A stretch of DNA of 64,000 bases from Terriglobus sp. TAA 43 (GCF_000800015.1 NZ_JUGR01000001.1:620001-684000); one strand, 5' to 3'. Numbered from the stretch's first letter, positions 18,574-30,803 are shown. The notes: generated by a model not told the origin, from the sequence alone. Numbers and translations are program-made.

Positions 18574-20691
18574 CTACGCCTGCAAAGCAGTAATCAACTC
18601 CTCCACATCGCGTATCGGTGGATGGCAAGTCATACCGCTGCAAACCAACGTATACACGCCGTCCACGCGAGGCATCTTCGCCACCGTCTCCATCAACGCA
18701 GGCGGCAACGCATCCATCTGTTCCGGCTTCACACGAATCACCGTGCGATTCACCGCGAACGGCGTCAACGCAATCAACTCCAGCCGCGCAGCTTCCTCTC
18801 CATCGCCAACGATTACGACCTGCACCGGCGGACGCGAAAGCCTTCCCAGCGCCAGCGCAAACGTCGCGGCATACAAACCAAAGTGCTCCACAATGCCCGC
18901 GAACGTCTCCAGTGTCTCCTGCGCGTTATCGCGATACACCTGCTTGCCGCTCAACTCATGCAACCGCAGCAGCAACATCGCAGCAGCAGGATTTCCCGCA
19001 GGCGTAGGCGCATCCTGAATCGGCTTACGCCGCGTGATCAACGCGCCAATCAACTCCGCTGCATCCGACGGCGTGTCATAGAACCCACCACCACGGCCGT
19101 CATAGAATCGCCGCAACAGCGTCTCCGCAATCTGCTCCGCAGCAAGGTAATAAGCCTGCTCGCCACACGCCTCCCAAACATCCAAACAAGCTTCAGCAAG
19201 GAAGACATAGTCATCCAGAACACCGGACACCTTCGTCGCGTGAACCTTGTCGGCATAAGCCACCACGTGCGAAACAGCACCATCCTGCAGCGCGGCACCC
19301 AGCACGCGATCCAGCGACTTCTTCGCGAACGCTATAGCCTTCGGCATCTGCAACGCGCGTCCCGCCGTCACAAACGCAGAGATGCACATCGCATTCCAGC
19401 CCGTGTACAGCGTGCGATCAATTAACGGCATCGGCCGCTTCAAACGAGCCTGGTACAACTTCCCGCGTACCATCTTCAACATCATTGGCGCTAGCGTCGC
19501 ATCCACGCCTGCATGTTCCGCGGCCTTCTCCAACGTCATCGGACGGAACAGTACATTGCGCGAAACATCGTGGCGCATATCGCCCACCGCGCCAATGTCG
19601 TAGTACACCTCGGCAAACTTCAACTCTTCCGGCGTGAGAACTTCCGCAGCCTCCGCACGCGACCACGTGAAGTAATTACCGTCGTCATCCAACGACTGGT
19701 CTGCATCTTGCGAAGCGAAGAATCCGCCCTGCTCGCGGTCGCACAGCCACTCATCCATCCACTGCACAATGCCTCGCGTCGCCGCCGCGCACTCTGCATC
19801 CGCAAACGTCTGAAACGCATGGCAATAACTCCTAAGCATTTCGGAGTTGTCACAACTCATCTTCTCGAAGTGCGGCACGATCCATCGTTCATCCACTGAG
19901 TAGCGATGGAACCCTCCTCCCAGTTGATCGTAGACACCACCACGCGCCATCTTCTTCAGCGTCGTCAATACAGCTTCCGCACACTGCGCCGCATTCGCTT
20001 CACCACGCGACGCCGCATCGGTCAGCATCGTAATCGCTCCAGGATGAAGGAACTTCGGCTCCGATCCGAACCCGCCGTGCACCGGATCAAACTGCTTTAA
20101 CGCCGAATCCATCATGCGATGCAGCAGCGCAATGCCAGCACCATCGCGCTCCAGATCACTCATCGCACCAGAGAATGTTTCGCCCTGCTCAATCGCTTCC
20201 ATCACGCTCGATGCAGACTCAAAAACATCGTCACGCTGATTCTGATACGAAGCGGCCATCGTCATCAGCACACGCCGAAACGACGGGCGTCCATACCGTT
20301 CTTCCGGCGGAAAGTATGTGCCGCCGAAGTAAGGCCGTCCATCCGGAGTAAGAAACGCCGTCAGAGGCCAGCCGCCCTGCCCACTGATCGCAGCCACTGC
20401 CGCCTGATAACGCGTATCCACGTCCGGCCGCTCATCACGATCCACCTTCACCGCAATGAAGTGTTCGTTGATCAGCGCCGCGGTCTCCGCATCTTCATAC
20501 GATTCGCGGTCCATCACATGACACCAGTGGCACCACACCGCCCCCACATCCAGCAGCACGGGCTTGTCTTCTGCCAGTGCACGCTCAAAGGCCTCAGGCC
20601 CCCACGGAAGCCACTGCACTGGTTGATGCATAGCCGAGCGCAGATACGAAGAAGACGAGGAGGAAAGCGCGTTTGCAACGATTTCAGACAT
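18574..20691 (-). CDS. YyaL/SPATA20-type thioredoxin-domain protein (DUF255)
   Basis: 705 residues, no signal peptide. The N-terminal thioredoxin-like domain carries WCHWCHVM (CxxC, about residues 53-57), followed by the hallmark KVDRDERPDVD and GGWPLTAFLTPDGRPYFGGTYFPP. The remainder is an (alpha/alpha)6-barrel like N-acylglucosamine epimerases and glycosidases (GGGFHRYSVDERWIVPHFEKM). The family (COG1331) is widespread but its reaction is unsettled; a redox or sugar-related role is only a guess. The length is normal for the family. ATG follows GGACAGG. Confidence 0.93.
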   Translation of the reverse strand: MSEIVANALSSSSSSYLRSAMHQPVQWLPWGPEAFERALAEDKPVLLDVGAVWCHWCHVMDRESYEDAETAALINEHFIAVKVDRDERPDVDTRYQAAVAAISGQGGWPLTAFLTPDGRPYFGGTYFPPEERYGRPSFRRVLMTMAASYQNQRDDVFESASSVMEAIEQGETFSGAMSDLERDGAGIALLHRMMDSALKQFDPVHGGFGSEPKFLHPGAITMLTDAASRGEANAAQCAEAVLTTLKKMARGGVYDQLGGGFHRYSVDERWIVPHFEKMSCDNSEMLRSYCHAFQTFADAECAAATRGIVQWMDEWLCDREQGGFFASQDADQSLDDDGNYFTWSRAEAAEVLTPEELKFAEVYYDIGAVGDMRHDVSRNVLFRPMTLEKAAEHAGVDATLAPMMLKMVRGKLYQARLKRPMPLIDRTLYTGWNAMCISAFVTAGRALQMPKAIAFAKKSLDRVLGAALQDGAVSHVVAYADKVHATKVSGVLDDYVFLAEACLDVWEACGEQAYYLAAEQIAETLLRRFYDGRGGGFYDTPSDAAELIGALITRRKPIQDAPTPAGNPAAAMLLLRLHELSGKQVYRDNAQETLETFAGIVEHFGLYAATFALALGRLSRPPVQVVIVGDGEEAARLELIALTPFAVNRTVIRVKPEQMDALPPALMETVAKMPRVDGVYTLVCSGMTCHPPIRDVEELITALQA

Positions 20692-20720
20692 CCTGTCCAG
20701 TGTACTTTGCGCACAATGGA

Positions 20721-20752
20721 AACGAGGCAGAGAGTGTTCTCTCTGCCTCGTT
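20721..20752 (-). terminator. Terminator of the TolC-like gene
   Basis: AACGAGGCAGAGAG and CTCTCTGCCTCGTT form a perfect 14-bp stem around TGTT. It lies 21 bases beyond the stop of the minus-strand gene ending at 20773. Confidence 0.8.
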
Positions 20753-20772
20753 CGGTCGTTCGTTTGTGAAGC

Positions 20773-22932
20773 TTACCTCTGTGGGGTCACGCCCTGAAAC
20801 GGCGGCAACGGCGGAGGTGTATTCGTCAAAGGCTTCGGCGGTTCCGGATCCTTTGGCGCGGTCAATCCCGGGATCACAGGCGCGGTGGTGATGTTGCCCG
20901 TCGCAGCCTGCTCCAGATTGATACCGTAACGGTCCAGCGTGTTTGCCAGCAGCTGCTGCAGCGAAGCACGGTCACGTGCATACACCGCAGTCGCAGTGAT
21001 CAGCGTGTTCTCAGCGGTTGCCAGGTTACGTTCCTGCTGCAGAACATTCGCCGTGGTTGAAGCACCAAGGCGGAAACGCTTCTGTTCTGCATCCAGAGCC
21101 TGTGCCTGGTAATCACGCGTCGCCTGCGCAGCCACCACGGAAGCACGATCATTCGTCAACGCATACTGCCCGTTGATCACCTGAATGCGTGTCTGTGTGT
21201 AAAGCTGCTGCAAACGCATCTGTGCCTGGCGATATTCCATCTGCGAACGCGCCTGGTCAGCCTGCGCCGGACGGTTGCGGATCGGAATCTGCAACGTTGC
21301 ACCTACACCGCGATCCGGAGCGCTGTTGTTAAACGCACCTGAGAACGCCGTGCCATACGCGCCATAGTTGCCTAGACCGCAGTTCGGCAATGTCGGGTTA
21401 TTCGTACAGGCAGAGCTGGCAGGATTCGCCGTACCGGCAATACCCGTGCCGCCGTAGAATGCATAGGCATTCAGTACCGGCAGCAGACCATTCTTTTCTG
21501 CGCGAATGGTGATCTTGTTGTTCTCCATGTTCAGGATTGCCTGTTCAATGGAGGGATTATTCACGTAGGCCTGTTTCACCAGGTCTTCCAGCGGAGTATC
21601 TTCTTCCGGCAAACGCTCCAGGCTCACACGATCCGTCGGAACCACCGGAGCCGTCGCAAGCTGAGGATCATTTAGATCACGCACGATCGCCTGCTTCATC
21701 AGCAACTGCTGATACTCCAGGTTCGATTGCGAGGTGGTCAGTGACTGCTGATCCGTGCTCACAGCCTGATCGCTGTTCACAATATCCAGCGGTGCCAGCG
21801 TTCCAATCTCAAGCTGGCGGCGATTGTCAGAAGCCAACTTCGTGGACTGCTCCAACGCGCGGGTCTTCGCCTGCACATCCTCGTACGCGCTCACCAGGTT
21901 CCAGTAGATGCTTTCCACCTGGGTGACCGTGTAGATCAACTGCTGGCGGAAAGCCGAGTCCGTAATGCGGCGATTGTTCTTTGCTTGCAGTACGAAACGG
22001 CCCTGAATCCACGTGCCGAATCCCTGCAACAGGTTCTGCGTAACAGTAGCCTTAAAGTTCGCGTTGAACTGCGGCGTATACGCGCTCAAAAATGAAGTCG
22101 AGGTCACACGCGAGTTGTTATACGTGACATTCAACTGCGTACCCGTCAGGAATCCCTGCGCATAGCCGAAGTTGTATGTCGCCGTATCCGTCGTCGTGGA
22201 GTTCGGGTTGAAGATACTCGTTCCACCCGGCGCGATTGAGCTCTCATACTGCAGCGTGCCCGAAAGCAGAGGGTCCCGGTTCAGCGGCGTAGGTCCGCCA
22301 CCGTTCGTGGACAACACGAGGCCTGCGGCACCGGTACCGGAACCGCCCGACGATGTCGTCGTTCCACCTGGGCCACCGCCGCCTGTCACCGTAGATGAAG
22401 TGCCGCCCAGCGTATTCGCGACAAGACCCGTCGAAACACCGCGCAACGTGCTTCCTGCCTTGGCGCGCAGGATATCCGTATCCGCAATGTCCAGGTTCAC
22501 ACGCGCGATTTCAATATCGAAGTTGTTTTCCAGCGCCAGCAGAACCGAGTCAGAAAGGCTCAGATAAATCCGGCCATCGCGCAACAAATCTTTCAGTCGG
22601 GGCGTGTTGCTTAACCGAGGAGCGTTGTAATCCGTCGCCGTATAAGGCGCGATCGGATTCTTCCAATGGCTCTTCAGTGTGGTGTAATCCTTGCCGGTTT
22701 CCCGCAGATACAGCGGTCCGGGATGGGCCGGCTCAGGAGCCTGCGGGACATCCGGTCGGCCAGTCGTGTCAATCTGCTGCGCCTGCGGGGCAGCAGGTGC
22801 GGTGGGGTTTGCCTGTGCGCCCGCCGGGGGAGCCTGTTGCTGCCCAGCCTGCGCCAGCGCCACATCCTGGCCAAGTGTTCCCATGAAAAGCAGCGCGATT
22901 CCGGCCGCTCCCTGCAATGTTCCTGCTTTCAC
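20773..22932 (-). CDS. TolC-family outer-membrane efflux protein (orphan)
   Basis: 719 residues from the GTG preferred here: GGAG lies 9 bases upstream, and this start gives a clean signal peptide (VKAGTLQGAAGIALLFMGTLGQ, cleaved near ALAQA). A longer reading from 23016 adds 28 residues. A Pro/Ala/Gln-rich stretch (about 30-75) precedes the two OEP repeats. The middle contains Gly/Ser/Thr-rich loops (about 195-235). It probably forms an outer-membrane channel for an exporter encoded elsewhere, since no adaptor or pump gene adjoins it. The size exceeds ordinary TolC (about 430-490) because of the N-terminal tail and loop insertions. Confidence 0.87.
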   Translation of the reverse strand: MKAGTLQGAAGIALLFMGTLGQDVALAQAGQQQAPPAGAQANPTAPAAPQAQQIDTTGRPDVPQAPEPAHPGPLYLRETGKDYTTLKSHWKNPIAPYTATDYNAPRLSNTPRLKDLLRDGRIYLSLSDSVLLALENNFDIEIARVNLDIADTDILRAKAGSTLRGVSTGLVANTLGGTSSTVTGGGGPGGTTTSSGGSGTGAAGLVLSTNGGGPTPLNRDPLLSGTLQYESSIAPGGTSIFNPNSTTTDTATYNFGYAQGFLTGTQLNVTYNNSRVTSTSFLSAYTPQFNANFKATVTQNLLQGFGTWIQGRFVLQAKNNRRITDSAFRQQLIYTVTQVESIYWNLVSAYEDVQAKTRALEQSTKLASDNRRQLEIGTLAPLDIVNSDQAVSTDQQSLTTSQSNLEYQQLLMKQAIVRDLNDPQLATAPVVPTDRVSLERLPEEDTPLEDLVKQAYVNNPSIEQAILNMENNKITIRAEKNGLLPVLNAYAFYGGTGIAGTANPASSACTNNPTLPNCGLGNYGAYGTAFSGAFNNSAPDRGVGATLQIPIRNRPAQADQARSQMEYRQAQMRLQQLYTQTRIQVINGQYALTNDRASVVAAQATRDYQAQALDAEQKRFRLGASTTANVLQQERNLATAENTLITATAVYARDRASLQQLLANTLDRYGINLEQAATGNITTAPVIPGLTAPKDPEPPKPLTNTPPPLPPFQGVTPQR

Positions 22933-23196
22933 GCCTGTGTTCTCCAACAACTGTGAGGAAAGTCTTTTCCTAAGGGAGACGTTCGCCGGACCCGTTCGGA
23001 CGCACCTTTCTTGCATGCGACCGATTATCAGATCAGTTCAATCCATTTCGATTGCCTGACTGACCCCATTCGCAGGCCACTTGTACGTCCGTGTTCCCTT
23101 CGGAAGTCAAAGTATACCAACCACTGGCCACGCCACACGGCATGGTCGTGCATGGTACGTTCGAAACATCCGCAATGTTCCCGCGGACCTCTTGCC

Positions 23197-24054
23197 ATGC
23201 CCGATTCTCAATTCCAGACTGACACCGCAGCCCACACCTTCCGGCTGACTCTGGCTTACGACGGCACAGACTATTTCGGATGGCAGATCCAGCCCGAACT
23301 CCGCACCATCCAGGGCACCCTCGCCCGAGTCCTCCGCGAAACCATCGGCGAAGAAGCCCTGCCACAAGGCTCAGGGCGTACTGACACCGGCGTCCACGCC
23401 GTCGGCCAGACCGCCTCCCTCACACTGAAAGCCGATATCCCTGCAGACCGTCTCCACCGCGCGCTCAACCGCCGGCTTCCCTCCGCCATTCGCATCCTCA
23501 CCTGCGAAGCCGTGCCCGAAGACTTCCACGCCCGCGCGAACGTCCTCAATAAGACCTACGAGTACCGCATCTTCCCCCGCCGTACGCCCGGCAGTCGCGA
23601 AGAAAACATCTGCCTGCCACACGTCGCACGGTACGCGTGGGATTGCCGCTGGCCGCTGCAACTGGAACCGATGCAGCAGGCCGCAGCAGCCCTCATCGGC
23701 ACGCACGACTTCTCGTCCTTCGCCGCCCGCGACCCCGACCGCAAACGTCGCGCAGAAGAGTCCGGTGAACCGCTGAACAACATCCGCACCATCTTCGCAT
23801 CGGAATGGCTCCATAAAGATGACCTATTCGTCTATCGCGTCACCGGTACCGGCTTCCTGCATCACATGGTGCGAAATATCGTGGGTACCTGCGTCGAAAT
23901 CGGCTCTGGCCGCATCCCTTCCGATAGCATCCCAGCCATCCTTGCCGCAAAGAAACGCGACGCCGCAGGAGCCACCGCACCACCGCAGGGTCTGCACATG
24001 ATGCAGGTGATCTACCGCAACGATCGTCCAAATACTGAGGAGGCCAGCGCATGA
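23197..24054 (+). CDS. truA: tRNA pseudouridine(38-40) synthase TruA
   Basis: 285 residues from ATG 23197. TruA makes pseudouridine at positions 38-40 of the tRNA anticodon arm. The catalytic aspartate is in GSGRTDTGVHAVGQ; the opening FRLTLAYDGTDYFGWQIQPELRTIQG and the late YRVTGTGFLHHMVRNIVG block are diagnostic. Frame is open upstream but the family normally starts at this point. It overlaps the next gene by 4 bases (ATGA). Confidence 0.96.
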   Translation: MPDSQFQTDTAAHTFRLTLAYDGTDYFGWQIQPELRTIQGTLARVLRETIGEEALPQGSGRTDTGVHAVGQTASLTLKADIPADRLHRALNRRLPSAIRILTCEAVPEDFHARANVLNKTYEYRIFPRRTPGSREENICLPHVARYAWDCRWPLQLEPMQQAAAALIGTHDFSSFAARDPDRKRRAEESGEPLNNIRTIFASEWLHKDDLFVYRVTGTGFLHHMVRNIVGTCVEIGSGRIPSDSIPAILAAKKRDAAGATAPPQGLHMMQVIYRNDRPNTEEASA

Positions 24055-25304
24055 TTCTTCGCGACCGCGAACTCCTCCCCCTCGCACGCATCGCACAAAT
24101 CGCGCAGGACCGCTCCGTCCATCGCGCCTTCGGCTGGTTCCATCTGCATGAACCACGCATCCGCGCATGGCAGAAAGAATGCGTCGCCATCCCCGCACCA
24201 CCCTTCGGTGAAGCCACCCGCGCCGCATGGTTCGTCGACCGCATGAACGACCTCGGCCTCGCCAACGTCCACATTGACGAAGCAGGCAACGCGCTCGGCC
24301 TTCTCCATGAAGACGACGGCACATCGCCCGTCGTGCTGCTCTCAGCGCACCTCGACACCGTCTTCGCCGCCGAAACAGAACTCGACATCCGCGAAGACGA
24401 ATCGCTCCTCATCGGCCCCGGTATCTCCGACAACGGCGCAGGCCTCGCCGCCCTCCTCGCCATCGCCGCCGCCGTGCGCCACTCGGAAATCAACCCCGCC
24501 GCAAACATCCTTTTCGCCGCCAACACCGGCGAAGAAGCCGAGGGCGACCTCCGCGGCATGCGCCATCTCTTCAACGCATCACCCTTCGCATCACGTATCT
24601 GCGGCACGCTCGCACTCGAAGGCGCAGGCAACGAAACCGTCGTCACCCGTGCGCTCGGTAGCCGACGCTTCCGTGTCGAAATCACCGGCCCCGGCGGTCA
24701 CGCATGGACTGACTCCGCGCTGCCCAACCCCATCGTCATCCTCGCGCAGGCCATCAGCGAACTCGCTGCACTCAAACTTCCCGCACGCCCGCGAACCACG
24801 CTGAACATCGGCGAAATCCGCGGCGGCACGTCGGTCACTTCGGTCCCGCAATCCGCTTCCGCCACCTTCGACATCCGTTCCACCGACGCCAGCCAGATCC
24901 TCTCGCTCGAAGTCCGTCTTTACCGCGCCGTCGAAGACGCCATGCTCGCCATCCCGCGCTCTCACCGCGACACCCTGAAGGCGGTCATCACACTCATCGG
25001 CGACCGCCCTGCCGGAGAACTCGCACCCAACTCGCGCCTCCTCGCCAGCATCCACGCAGCCGACCGGCACCTGCGCCTCCGCACAGAAGAGCGTCTCGGC
25101 TCCACCGACGCCAACATCCCGCTCTCCCTCGGCCGCGAAGCAGTCGCCATCGGCTCCGGTGGACTCGCCGGGGGCGTCCACACCACAAACGAATGGCACG
25201 ACACGCGAGGCCGCGACCTCGCCCTGCGCCGCGTCCTTCTCGTCCTGCTCGACCTCTGCGGCTACGCAGGCATAAATGCCGCCGAATGCGACGAGCGGTC
25301 ATGA
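24051..25304 (+). CDS. M20-family zinc peptidase/amidohydrolase
   Basis: 417 residues, no signal peptide. Metal-binding motifs of the M20 fold: LLSAHLDTVF (His and catalytic Asp), GPGISDNGAGLAALLAI (bridging Asp) and ANTGEEAEGDLRGM (catalytic Glu pair). A dimerisation domain sits in the middle (GSRRFRVEITGPGGHAWTDSALPNP). The closest named groups are tripeptide (PepT-like) and carboxypeptidase G-like enzymes, but I cannot fix the substrate. An ideal AGGAGG lies 7 bases before the ATG. Overlaps truA upstream and the permease gene downstream by 4 bases each. Confidence 0.9.
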   Translation: MILRDRELLPLARIAQIAQDRSVHRAFGWFHLHEPRIRAWQKECVAIPAPPFGEATRAAWFVDRMNDLGLANVHIDEAGNALGLLHEDDGTSPVVLLSAHLDTVFAAETELDIREDESLLIGPGISDNGAGLAALLAIAAAVRHSEINPAANILFAANTGEEAEGDLRGMRHLFNASPFASRICGTLALEGAGNETVVTRALGSRRFRVEITGPGGHAWTDSALPNPIVILAQAISELAALKLPARPRTTLNIGEIRGGTSVTSVPQSASATFDIRSTDASQILSLEVRLYRAVEDAMLAIPRSHRDTLKAVITLIGDRPAGELAPNSRLLASIHAADRHLRLRTEERLGSTDANIPLSLGREAVAIGSGGLAGGVHTTNEWHDTRGRDLALRRVLLVLLDLCGYAGINAAECDERS

Positions 25305-26236
25305 TCGTCACGCGCCGCCAATCCTTCCTGGCCCACGCTTTTCTTCTCGCCATCGTTCTCGTTTGGGGAGCCACCTTCAGCGTGGTGCAGAAAGCCCTGC
25401 GCGACTGCTCACCCTTACTCTTCAACACCCTGCGCATGACGCTGGCATGCATCGCCTTAGCCGTCGTCCATCTCCGACACCTGCGCAACCTGTCCCGTTC
25501 CGCCATCCGCGCAGGAGCCGTCGCCGGCCTCTTCCTCGCCCTCGGCTACGCCCTGCAAACCACCGGCCTCCAAACCACAACAGCCCCCCGTTGCGCTTTT
25601 CTTACGGGACTGGTCGTGGTCCTCGTGCCACTCTTCTGCATCGTTCCCAAACTCCGTCCGCCGGGCACAACCCGCCCCGGAATCGGACCCCTGTTCGGTG
25701 CCGCCGGAGCCTTCGCAGGCATCGTTCTACTGACCACACCTGCAGGCCTTCCGTTAAGCGAATTCACTCACGGACTCCATCTCGGCGACCTCCTCAGTTT
25801 CCTGTGCGCCATCGCCTTCGCCGCGCATCTACTTTCGCTGTCGCACTTAGCCCGGCAAGTCCCCGCGTCCCAACTCGCAACCCTGCAGATCGGCTTCGCA
25901 GCCTTCTTCCTCGCCGTCGCCATGCCGCTGGTCGAAACGCCGCGCATCCATATCAGCGGATACCTCATCTTCGCCATGCTGCTCTGCGCGCTCGTCGGCA
26001 CGGCGGCAGCGTTCTATGTCCAGACCTGGGCACAGCAATATCTGCAGGCCAGCCACACCGCCCTGCTCCTCGCCCTCGAACCAGCCTTCGCCCTGCTCAC
26101 AGCACTGCTCTTTTTCGGCGAGCGACTCACCCTCCGCTCCGGCCTCGGTGCGGCACTCATTCTCATCAGTCTCATCGCCAGCGAATTGCTGTCATCACAA
26201 CCAGTCTCGGAACAACCCGAAGCCAACGCTGCATAA
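25301..26236 (+). CDS. EamA-family (DMT superfamily) permease
   Basis: 311 residues from ATG 25301, which overlaps the peptidase stop (ATGA). Ten membrane helices arranged as two EamA repeats. The first repeat begins AFLLAIVLVWGATFSVVQKALRD and the second LLSFLCAIAFAAHLLSLSHLAR. The glycine- and proline-containing end LLALEPAFALLTALLFFGERLTLRSGLGAALIL is typical. A metabolite exporter is the family-level expectation; coupling to a peptidase hints at amino-acid or peptide products, which is inference only. Confidence 0.9.
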   Translation: MIVTRRQSFLAHAFLLAIVLVWGATFSVVQKALRDCSPLLFNTLRMTLACIALAVVHLRHLRNLSRSAIRAGAVAGLFLALGYALQTTGLQTTTAPRCAFLTGLVVVLVPLFCIVPKLRPPGTTRPGIGPLFGAAGAFAGIVLLTTPAGLPLSEFTHGLHLGDLLSFLCAIAFAAHLLSLSHLARQVPASQLATLQIGFAAFFLAVAMPLVETPRIHISGYLIFAMLLCALVGTAAAFYVQTWAQQYLQASHTALLLALEPAFALLTALLFFGERLTLRSGLGAALILISLIASELLSSQPVSEQPEANAA

Positions 26237-26340
26237 CACCCCTTTCCACGCATACAATTTCAATGCGGAGGCGTCTAATCCGCTGAGGTGCCACATCTCG
26301 CGGCACGTACGCTCCAAGGAAGAACGAGGAATACCCTTTC

Positions 26341-27999
<1,659 letters not shown>

Positions 28000-28020
28000 A
28001 AAGCAACCAGCATCAAGAGA

Positions 28021-28048
28021 AAAGCCGGGCGAATCAGCCCGGCTTTTT
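28021..28048 (+). terminator. Terminator of the htrA-like gene
   Basis: AAAGCCGGGC and GCCCGGCTTT pair around GAATCA and are followed by further T residues, 21 bases past the stop. Confidence 0.9.
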
Positions 28049-28175
28049 GCTGTCTGAAACTTCCCTCTGAACAGTGCGATCAATCCGTCCCGAACACATG
28101 AAGAATCCGGTGCGCGCCGTTCATCAGCATGTGAAAACGAATACCTTGATCCGCCTGAACCGAACTATTCCCTGC

Positions 28176-30599
28176 CTACTCCGTTCTAAGTGCTTGCATA
28201 GGCTGAACCGAAGCTGCCCGACGAGCCGGTATCAAGCAAGCAACAAGCGCTGAAATAAGCAGCAGCAATGCCACGGAGAACATCACGGACAGATCCAGCT
28301 TCTCCATCCCATAGAGCGTCTTCTGCATTCCCCATCCGACAAAATACCCTCCGACCGCGCCCACGGAGAGCCCGATTGCCGCCAACACCAATCCTTCCTT
28401 CACGATCAACCCGACCACGCTGCGGTGGCTCGCACCCAGCGCCATACGCAATGCGATCTCATGCGTTCGTTGCGCAATCGAAAACGACAGAACGCCATAC
28501 ACTCCGATCGATGCCAGCAGTAACGCGACCACAGCGAATACAACGAACAGGATGAGAGTGAAGCGATCGTTCGAAAGAACCCGGTCGTGAATTTCCTCCA
28601 TGGTCCTGGGTTCCGCCAGCGCGATATCAGAGTCCACGCGGTGAACGGCTGTCGCAATTGAAGGAATCATCGACGCGGGGTCGGTTGTCGTCCTCACGCC
28701 AATACCCGCGGCAGGCCAGGGTATCTGCCAAAAGGGGATGAGCATCTCCGGGTTTCCGTCGGTCCTCTCGCGACTATGCACATTGTGATAAACCCCGATG
28801 ATCTGCCATTCCTGCGGCGCACCGAGTTTTGTCACGCCAGGGATAAGCTCTTCCACCGAGATGCGAGTCAGCAGCGGGTCTGCAGCCTTGAGGTGCTTCT
28901 TCACGAAGTCCTCGTTGACGACAGCCACTTTCACGGAAGCCCCTGCATCCTGATCCGTAAACGAACGACCACGCGTCATCGTGATCCCGAACGTCTGGAA
29001 ATAGTCAGGAGTCACCATTCCGTACCCAGTATTCGGGCGCATGGACGGATCATTGAAAGCCGGTTTCCCAACAATGGTGAATGGCATTCCAAATCCCGGC
29101 CCGTAGAGCGGCGTTCCGGTTTCAGCAGAGACAGAAGTAACACCCGGGACTGCGCGAATACTCGCCAGCATTTGGCGATAGTAAGCAACCACTCGCTCCG
29201 GCTCTTTGGAACGCGTCTCTGGTACAGGAAGATAAAACGTCAGACTGTGATCCGGACGGATGCCCAGGTCCACATTCAGCAGCTTGACGAACGAATGAAT
29301 GGCGAGCCCGGCGCCTGTCAGCAACGAAAGTGCGAGAGCGAATTCGCCGATCACCAGCATCTGTCTCAAACGATGATGTCCCGCGCTGGTACCCGTCCGG
29401 CCACCCTCCTTAAGAGCTTCTCCTGGATCAATCCGTGAGGCATACCAGGCGGGAGCCGATCCGAACAGCACCCCTGCAAGTGTCGTGGCGGCGAGCGTAA
29501 AGAAAAGCACAGGAAGATTCAAGTGCAGGTCGGCTTCGGTAGGAAGCGTACCCTGCGGCATGATCGAGACGAGTGCCTGGAGCATCGCCCAGCCCGCACC
29601 GATCCCCAGCACCCCGCCAGCCACTGCAAGTAGCAAACTTTCCAAAAGGAGCTGCTCAAAGAGCGATTTCCGACTCGCTCCCAGCGCACTTCGAACCGCA
29701 AGCTCCTTTTGCCGACTCAAACCCCGCGCCAAAAGAAGATTCGCCACGTTGACGCAGGCAATCAGCAAAATAAATCCAACCGCACCAAGCAGTATCCAGA
29801 GCGTCTGCTTCCGCTCAGAAGGCAGAAAGTCGTTCTTCAGTGGCTCAACGAACGAACCCCACCCCTTGTTGCTCTTTGGGTTCACTTCTGCAATATGGGC
29901 TGTCACAGCATCCATATCGGCCTGTGCCTGTTTCAGAGTCACACCGGGCTTGAGCCTTCCAATCGAAAGAAGCCAATGGAAGTCGTGATTCAGCTGCTCG
30001 GGCTTGAAGACAAGCGGAACGATAATCTGCGCTTCGTTGCGATCAGCGATCCCCGGAGCGAGCACACCCACCACGGTGTAAGGCTCGCTGTTCACATGCA
30101 TGGTCTTACCCACCAGCGTTCGATCCGACCCCAGATGTGACCACAGCTTATGAGTCAGGATCACAACATGCCCCTTACCCTCCTTTCCTTCTTCCGGCAG
30201 AAAGTCGCGGCCAAGAAAGAACGGGTTCCCAAGCATGTTGTAGTAACCGGGAGTCACCTGCATTCCGTCGATGTTCTCCGGAACAGCCTTGGTGGCAATG
30301 TTGAAAGATCCACCGGTGAAGGCGCTCAGGGTCGAAAACGAACGCGATTGTTCGCTCCAGTCCTTGTAGTCACCAGCGGAAATGCCATTGTGATACGTCT
30401 TGATCTTCGACCACACAACCACCAATTGGTCAGGTTCCGGGTACGGTAGCGGAGCAAGCAGTGTCGCGTAATCGACCGTGAAAATAGCCGTATTGACACC
30501 GATTCCAAGAGCCAACGTCAGCAGGATCGTGATCGTCAATCCCGGACTTTTCCAAAGCATGCGTACGGTATGGCGGAGGTTACGCAGCAAACTTGGCAT
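28176..30599 (-). CDS. MacB-like ABC permease with duplicated FtsX domain (acidobacterial type)
   Basis: 807 residues from ATG 30599 (GAGG 6 bases upstream); a GTG 12 bases earlier is possible. Two copies of a MacB periplasmic domain plus FtsX membrane unit. The first begins with the helix LTITILLTLALGIGVNTAIFT and ends its FtsX unit near RIDPGEALKEGG. The second ends IPARRAASVQPMQALRTE. Both copies contain the ELAVRSALGAS/EIALRMALGAS turn. About eight membrane helices. No ATPase domain is fused or adjacent. These 'ADOP'-like duplicated permeases are abundant in Acidobacteria; substrates are unknown. Confidence 0.92.
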   Translation of the reverse strand: MPSLLRNLRHTVRMLWKSPGLTITILLTLALGIGVNTAIFTVDYATLLAPLPYPEPDQLVVVWSKIKTYHNGISAGDYKDWSEQSRSFSTLSAFTGGSFNIATKAVPENIDGMQVTPGYYNMLGNPFFLGRDFLPEEGKEGKGHVVILTHKLWSHLGSDRTLVGKTMHVNSEPYTVVGVLAPGIADRNEAQIIVPLVFKPEQLNHDFHWLLSIGRLKPGVTLKQAQADMDAVTAHIAEVNPKSNKGWGSFVEPLKNDFLPSERKQTLWILLGAVGFILLIACVNVANLLLARGLSRQKELAVRSALGASRKSLFEQLLLESLLLAVAGGVLGIGAGWAMLQALVSIMPQGTLPTEADLHLNLPVLFFTLAATTLAGVLFGSAPAWYASRIDPGEALKEGGRTGTSAGHHRLRQMLVIGEFALALSLLTGAGLAIHSFVKLLNVDLGIRPDHSLTFYLPVPETRSKEPERVVAYYRQMLASIRAVPGVTSVSAETGTPLYGPGFGMPFTIVGKPAFNDPSMRPNTGYGMVTPDYFQTFGITMTRGRSFTDQDAGASVKVAVVNEDFVKKHLKAADPLLTRISVEELIPGVTKLGAPQEWQIIGVYHNVHSRERTDGNPEMLIPFWQIPWPAAGIGVRTTTDPASMIPSIATAVHRVDSDIALAEPRTMEEIHDRVLSNDRFTLILFVVFAVVALLLASIGVYGVLSFSIAQRTHEIALRMALGASHRSVVGLIVKEGLVLAAIGLSVGAVGGYFVGWGMQKTLYGMEKLDLSVMFSVALLLLISALVACLIPARRAASVQPMQALRTE

Positions 30600-30803
30600 C
30601 AAGAGCCTCACCCGATTGAAATCGAATTCATACTACTTGCTCCTCCCAGGTTCCAACATCAATTGAGAACGAAGTGTGTCTCCCCCGTTCCAACACAATG
30701 ACGGAATACATGGAGGCGTTTCTCCTGTAGGACTCCCCCTCAGGCCTGTTTGTATTTTCAGAATGAAAATATCTTTCTCTCAAAAGGACAAAGCAAAGCT
30801 CAA